A stretch of DNA of 22,085 nucleotides from Hypsibius dujardini (Eukaryota > Tardigrada > Eutardigrada > Parachela > Hypsibiidae), in the NCBI GenBank assembly GCA_001579985.1, contig LRSR01007165.1, forward strand, positions 5,001-27,085, written 5' to 3'. The notes under the pieces are model-generated. The model was given only the letters and a program-made list of their open reading frames with translations, was not told the DNA's origin and searched no databases. The position numbers and the translations under genes were made by a program. Shown here one piece after another: positions 19,688-22,085 of the stretch. Within the stretch, counting starts at the first letter, position 1. Each line of letters opens with the position of its first letter.

Positions 19688-19727
19688 ATGTGTCACCTCG
19701 GACAGAAATGTGTCACCTCGGACAGAA
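19688..19727. repeat. 20-bp direct repeat
   Basis: The unit atgtgtcacctcggacagaa occurs at 19688-19707 and 19708-19727. It shares the core tgtcacctc with the duplicated motif upstream of SF3B2. Confidence 0.95.
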
Positions 19728-20047
19728 ATGTGTATGTACGTAGGTATGAGGGAAGGGCTCTGGAATGGGCCACCGGGTGGCAGAGGGCGCTCTGTCGCAG
19801 ACAAATGATTCACTGCAGAGGCAGCGACCTCTATCGGGAACTTTTTCCAACCGTCCAATCATTCGTTTTTTAAACACGTTCTTCATATCTGATACGCGTT
19901 CCATCGGGTCATCAATTATTCTCTGTCGATTAGGATCTTGAAGATTGCCAAAACCTGTCTGGAAGTTCTGATTCCAGGGTGGCCCATTCCACGACCCCGC
20001 CCTCGTAATTGGAACCTCGGGGTTGTAGCAACAGGTTTTTCCAGGCA

Positions 20048-20053
20048 TTTATT
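20048..20053 (-). terminator. Candidate polyadenylation signal AATAAA for the protease gene
   Basis: A canonical AATAAA on the minus strand, about 204 nt after the protease stop at 20257-20259. Confidence 0.55.
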
Positions 20054-20256
20054 CACCCATGTCCGTCACTTCGCTCTGCTAGCAGACTACATCACCAACT
20101 CTCAACGGTTACCGCGTGCCCTGTTGGTAAAGTGATCAGCACATTCCTTGCAGCGTATGACTAGCGGGGCGAAGGGAGAGAGCCACTTCATCAGTCCGTG
20201 GCCCTTTTTCATTGTAATGATTAAGCGTCAATATGCCGTCACAGTACAAAGCCTTA

Positions 20257-21900
20257 TTATTGCGCTCGTTGGGCTCGGCGGCGTTTCCCAAAAAAGTCCG
20301 GCACAAACACATTTCCGTCCGTCGTTTCCGTAATCCAGTCGACGAAGTTTGGAACGAAAATATTGAATCCGGGTAGATTGGGTTTGGCACAGCCCATGCC
20401 CCAACTGACCACACCCAGGAGTGTCCATCGGCCTTCGACTTCCTGGACCATCGGCCCACCGGAATCCCCCTAGTACAGGCATTCACGCTACAGTCATTAC
20501 TTACTCTCATCACTTATGGGATTATAATTACTTGGTCTTCATTGTACACACGTGGCCATAATTTTGGGTGGCAGACTTTAAGCCACAAAGAGTGGACCGG
20601 GTTCGAGCAGAATTAGGTCACTGCGCGCACGCGCTCTTAACCGCAGCTGACCATGCAGTCTTGACTCAATTGATCGATTGATTGAACTTGTTTATTTTGA
20701 TGGAATTTAGAGCAGCTTGCTCAGTATAATTTTTCCGCTAGGCCGGGCATCAAATCAAAGATTCAGGAGAAAGCAGTGGCAAGTACTAGCCAAGAGTGGC
20801 TCAAACCCAGACCACCCTGATGGCTCAAACCCAGACCACCCTGATGGCTCGAACCCAGACCACCCTGATGGCTCGAACCCAGACCACCCTGATGGCTCAA
20901 ACCCAGACCACCCTGATGGCTCAAACCCAGACCACCCTGATGGCTCAAACCCAGACCACCCTGATGGCTCGAACCCAGACCATTCTGATGGCTCGAACTC
21001 TGCCACCCAAAATTGTGGTCATGTGTGTAGTATCATTTACTCGTACCACAAACTAATACGAGTGTGCCCCCTAACTTGGGAAAGGACTGAGATCTTCCCT
21101 CCCGATCGGAATAACGTTTTTTTTCACAATTACCTTTTCATCTATCATGATTTTACATTGCGGTTTCGTGCTGGAAATCACATCCGCAGTTTCAGAAAAG
21201 AATAAGGAAGGAAAGCAATTCCCGCACCACTTTGTATTACGGCCCAGGGCTTGATTGATTGATTTATCACCCATATTTCCGAAGTTTCACTTTTTTTGAT
21301 CCAAATTACTGTAAAACATTTGGTTCTAAGATTTTTGACACCCTTTCACTCCAAATTCGATTTAAAATCAACTGATATCAGCAGAACCTTTTTTGGATGC
21401 CAGGGGGGCGGAGCTATAAGTTAGTTTCAATCTAGGCTTCCGAGTGATATTGCAGAAATGACCCATAGCTCCGCCCCCTGGCACCCAAGTAAGATTCCGC
21501 TGATGTCAATCGATTCCAAATCAAATTCGAAGTAGATCAGTCTCAAAAATTTCGGAATCAAACGTTTTCCAAACAACGATGCTTTTACATTGGTTGGGAT
21601 AAAAAACTCGTTGGGAAACGTTGCTAATGAATCAATCAATCAAGCCCCGGGCCATAGCATAAAGTGGTGTGGGAATTTTTGTTTTGAAACCGCAAATGTG
21701 ATTTCCAGCCATTTCGTTCTTTCCCCAAGTAAGTTGTCCTCGTACCTGGCAGGTATCACGCCCTCCGTCCTGATAGCCCGCGCAGATGAATCCCGGATCG
21801 ATCTCCTGATGCTTCCCCGCAATGTCGTACCAGTGCTCGCATTCGCTCGTATTCAGAATGGGCAAATGAACTTTCCTCAGAATACTGCTCACATTTCCAC
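20257..21900 (-). CDS. Trypsin-like serine protease (S1), 3' partial
   Basis: The last two exons of a minus-strand S1 endopeptidase gene are present: 21746-21900 and 20257-20469. The donor is gtacga, the acceptor ends gtactag, and the 1,276-nt intron is full of repeats. The upstream exon has the C168-C182 region (SECEHWYD, then DPGFICAGY) and ends RDTCQ. The next exon begins exactly at GDSGGP, giving the catalytic Ser195. Asp six residues before that serine (position 189) predicts cleavage after Lys/Arg. [15 protein letters not shown] follows, including C220 and G226. The usual GVYTxV is GFNIFV here, so Tyr228 is Asn. After the normal end (DWITE) there is an unusual tail of about 20 residues ending RRRAQRAQ. 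The His57 and Asp102 exons lie outside the window; the exon at 21900 starts in phase 1. The protein is likely secreted, by family. Confidence 0.9.
20798..21004. repeat. 24-bp minisatellite, about 8.5 copies, in the protease intron
   Basis: Units of ggctcaaacccagaccaccc plus tgat repeat with an exact 24-bp period from 20798. Variants are a/g at one site and one late change. The period is a multiple of three and the unit lacks stops in several frames, so open frames of repeated octapeptides (SNPDHPDG) arise on both strands. These are artefacts of the repeat. Confidence 0.95.
21170..21709. mobile_element. Foldback/MITE-like element, most complete copy
   Basis: A palindromic element of about 540 bp in the protease intron. 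The outer ends are gctggaaatcacat on the left and its complement atgtgatttccagc on the right. Both arms then carry the cacc/ggtg block, ggcccagggc or gcc(c)cgggcc, and the (GATT)3 tract. Inner arms pair through ggatgccagggggg and ccccctggcacccaa, around a loop near 21440. There is no coding capacity. The flanks share tttcgt (21164-21169 and 21712-21717), but with two extra bases on the right, so a target-site duplication is only possible. Confidence 0.8.
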
Positions 21901-22085
21901 CTGATGAAATATGAGACAGCACGTTTAACAGTCAGAGGTCAGTCATTATCGCGCAACGAGACGTTTCTTCGATCCCCGTCAGACCAGTGCGCGCATACTA
22001 GGGGGTGGCAAGTGGGCAATTTCCCCCCCCCCCGAAATCGAAAAAGTGACCTAAGGGTACACCCTGACGTTTTTTAGAGTAAAAA
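21901..22085. other. Protease intron running off the window
   Basis: Upstream intron sequence of the protease gene, including a homopolymer of about eleven C (22023-22033). No exon is seen; the next exon must lie beyond the right edge. Confidence 0.6.

Larger units (their letters stand above)
19474..20256. other. Convergent region between SF3B2 and the serine protease gene
   Basis: It holds the 3' UTR of SF3B2 and that of the minus-strand protease. A 20-bp direct repeat is at 19688-19727. A 111-codon minus-strand frame (19713-20048) has some coding character (GFGNLQDPNRQRIIDD) but no recognised family. Its only in-frame upstream sequence is a stop. Confidence 0.5.

Noticed and set aside
20717-21205. 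162-codon plus-strand frame with SNPDHPDG repeats
   Set aside because: It reads through a 24-bp minisatellite inside the minus-strand protease intron, and several frames are open together.

Overview
The window is nuclear DNA from an animal, probably an invertebrate. Genes are split by GT-AG introns, several of only 64-82 nt. Three spliced genes are clear metazoan housekeeping orthologues, and the intergenic DNA holds retrotransposon debris, foldback elements and simple repeats. The sequence does not let me name the phylum. No bacterial features, CRISPR array, rRNA or convincing tRNA was found.

Layout. 1-618: nothing recognised. 619-2178 (+): an unrecognised multi-exon gene for a membrane-type protein, broken by one in-frame TAG, so possibly a pseudogene. 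3045-4650 (-): two decayed, frameshifted coding segments of unknown family. 5217-6780 (-): a decayed Ty3/gypsy-like pol region with reverse transcriptase, RNase H-end and integrase remnants in order. 7811-9259: weak coding debris and a possible LTR. 9461-9616: a 42-bp tandem repeat.

10331-19473 is the gene-dense core. RRP36 (+, 3 exons, 201 aa) acts in nucleolar pre-rRNA processing. MRPL11 (-, 4 exons, 197 aa), convergent with RRP36, is the mitochondrial large-subunit protein uL11m. SF3B2 (+, 13 exons, 751 aa), divergent from MRPL11, is a U2 snRNP SF3b subunit. All three act in RNA or ribosome biology, but they are separate transcription units and nothing shows a shared pathway. For each I could follow the exons with intact phase from start to stop.

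20257-21900 (-): the last two exons of an S1 trypsin-like serine protease. The exons carrying its His and Asp lie beyond the right edge.

The most striking non-coding pattern is what has happened to the introns. Short introns are about 64-117 nt. Nearly all the long ones contain (TCTG/CAGA)n, (GATT)n, a minisatellite, or a roughly 540-bp foldback element whose arms contain the same GATT tract. One SF3B2 intron holds three tandem copies of that element's end, and another holds a 27-nt perfect copy of SF3B2 exon 8. No clearly new multi-gene system is visible. The best leads are the foldback family, the stop-free 72-nt SF3B2 intron, the apparent loss of the SF3B2 SAP domain, and the unknown decayed coding segments.
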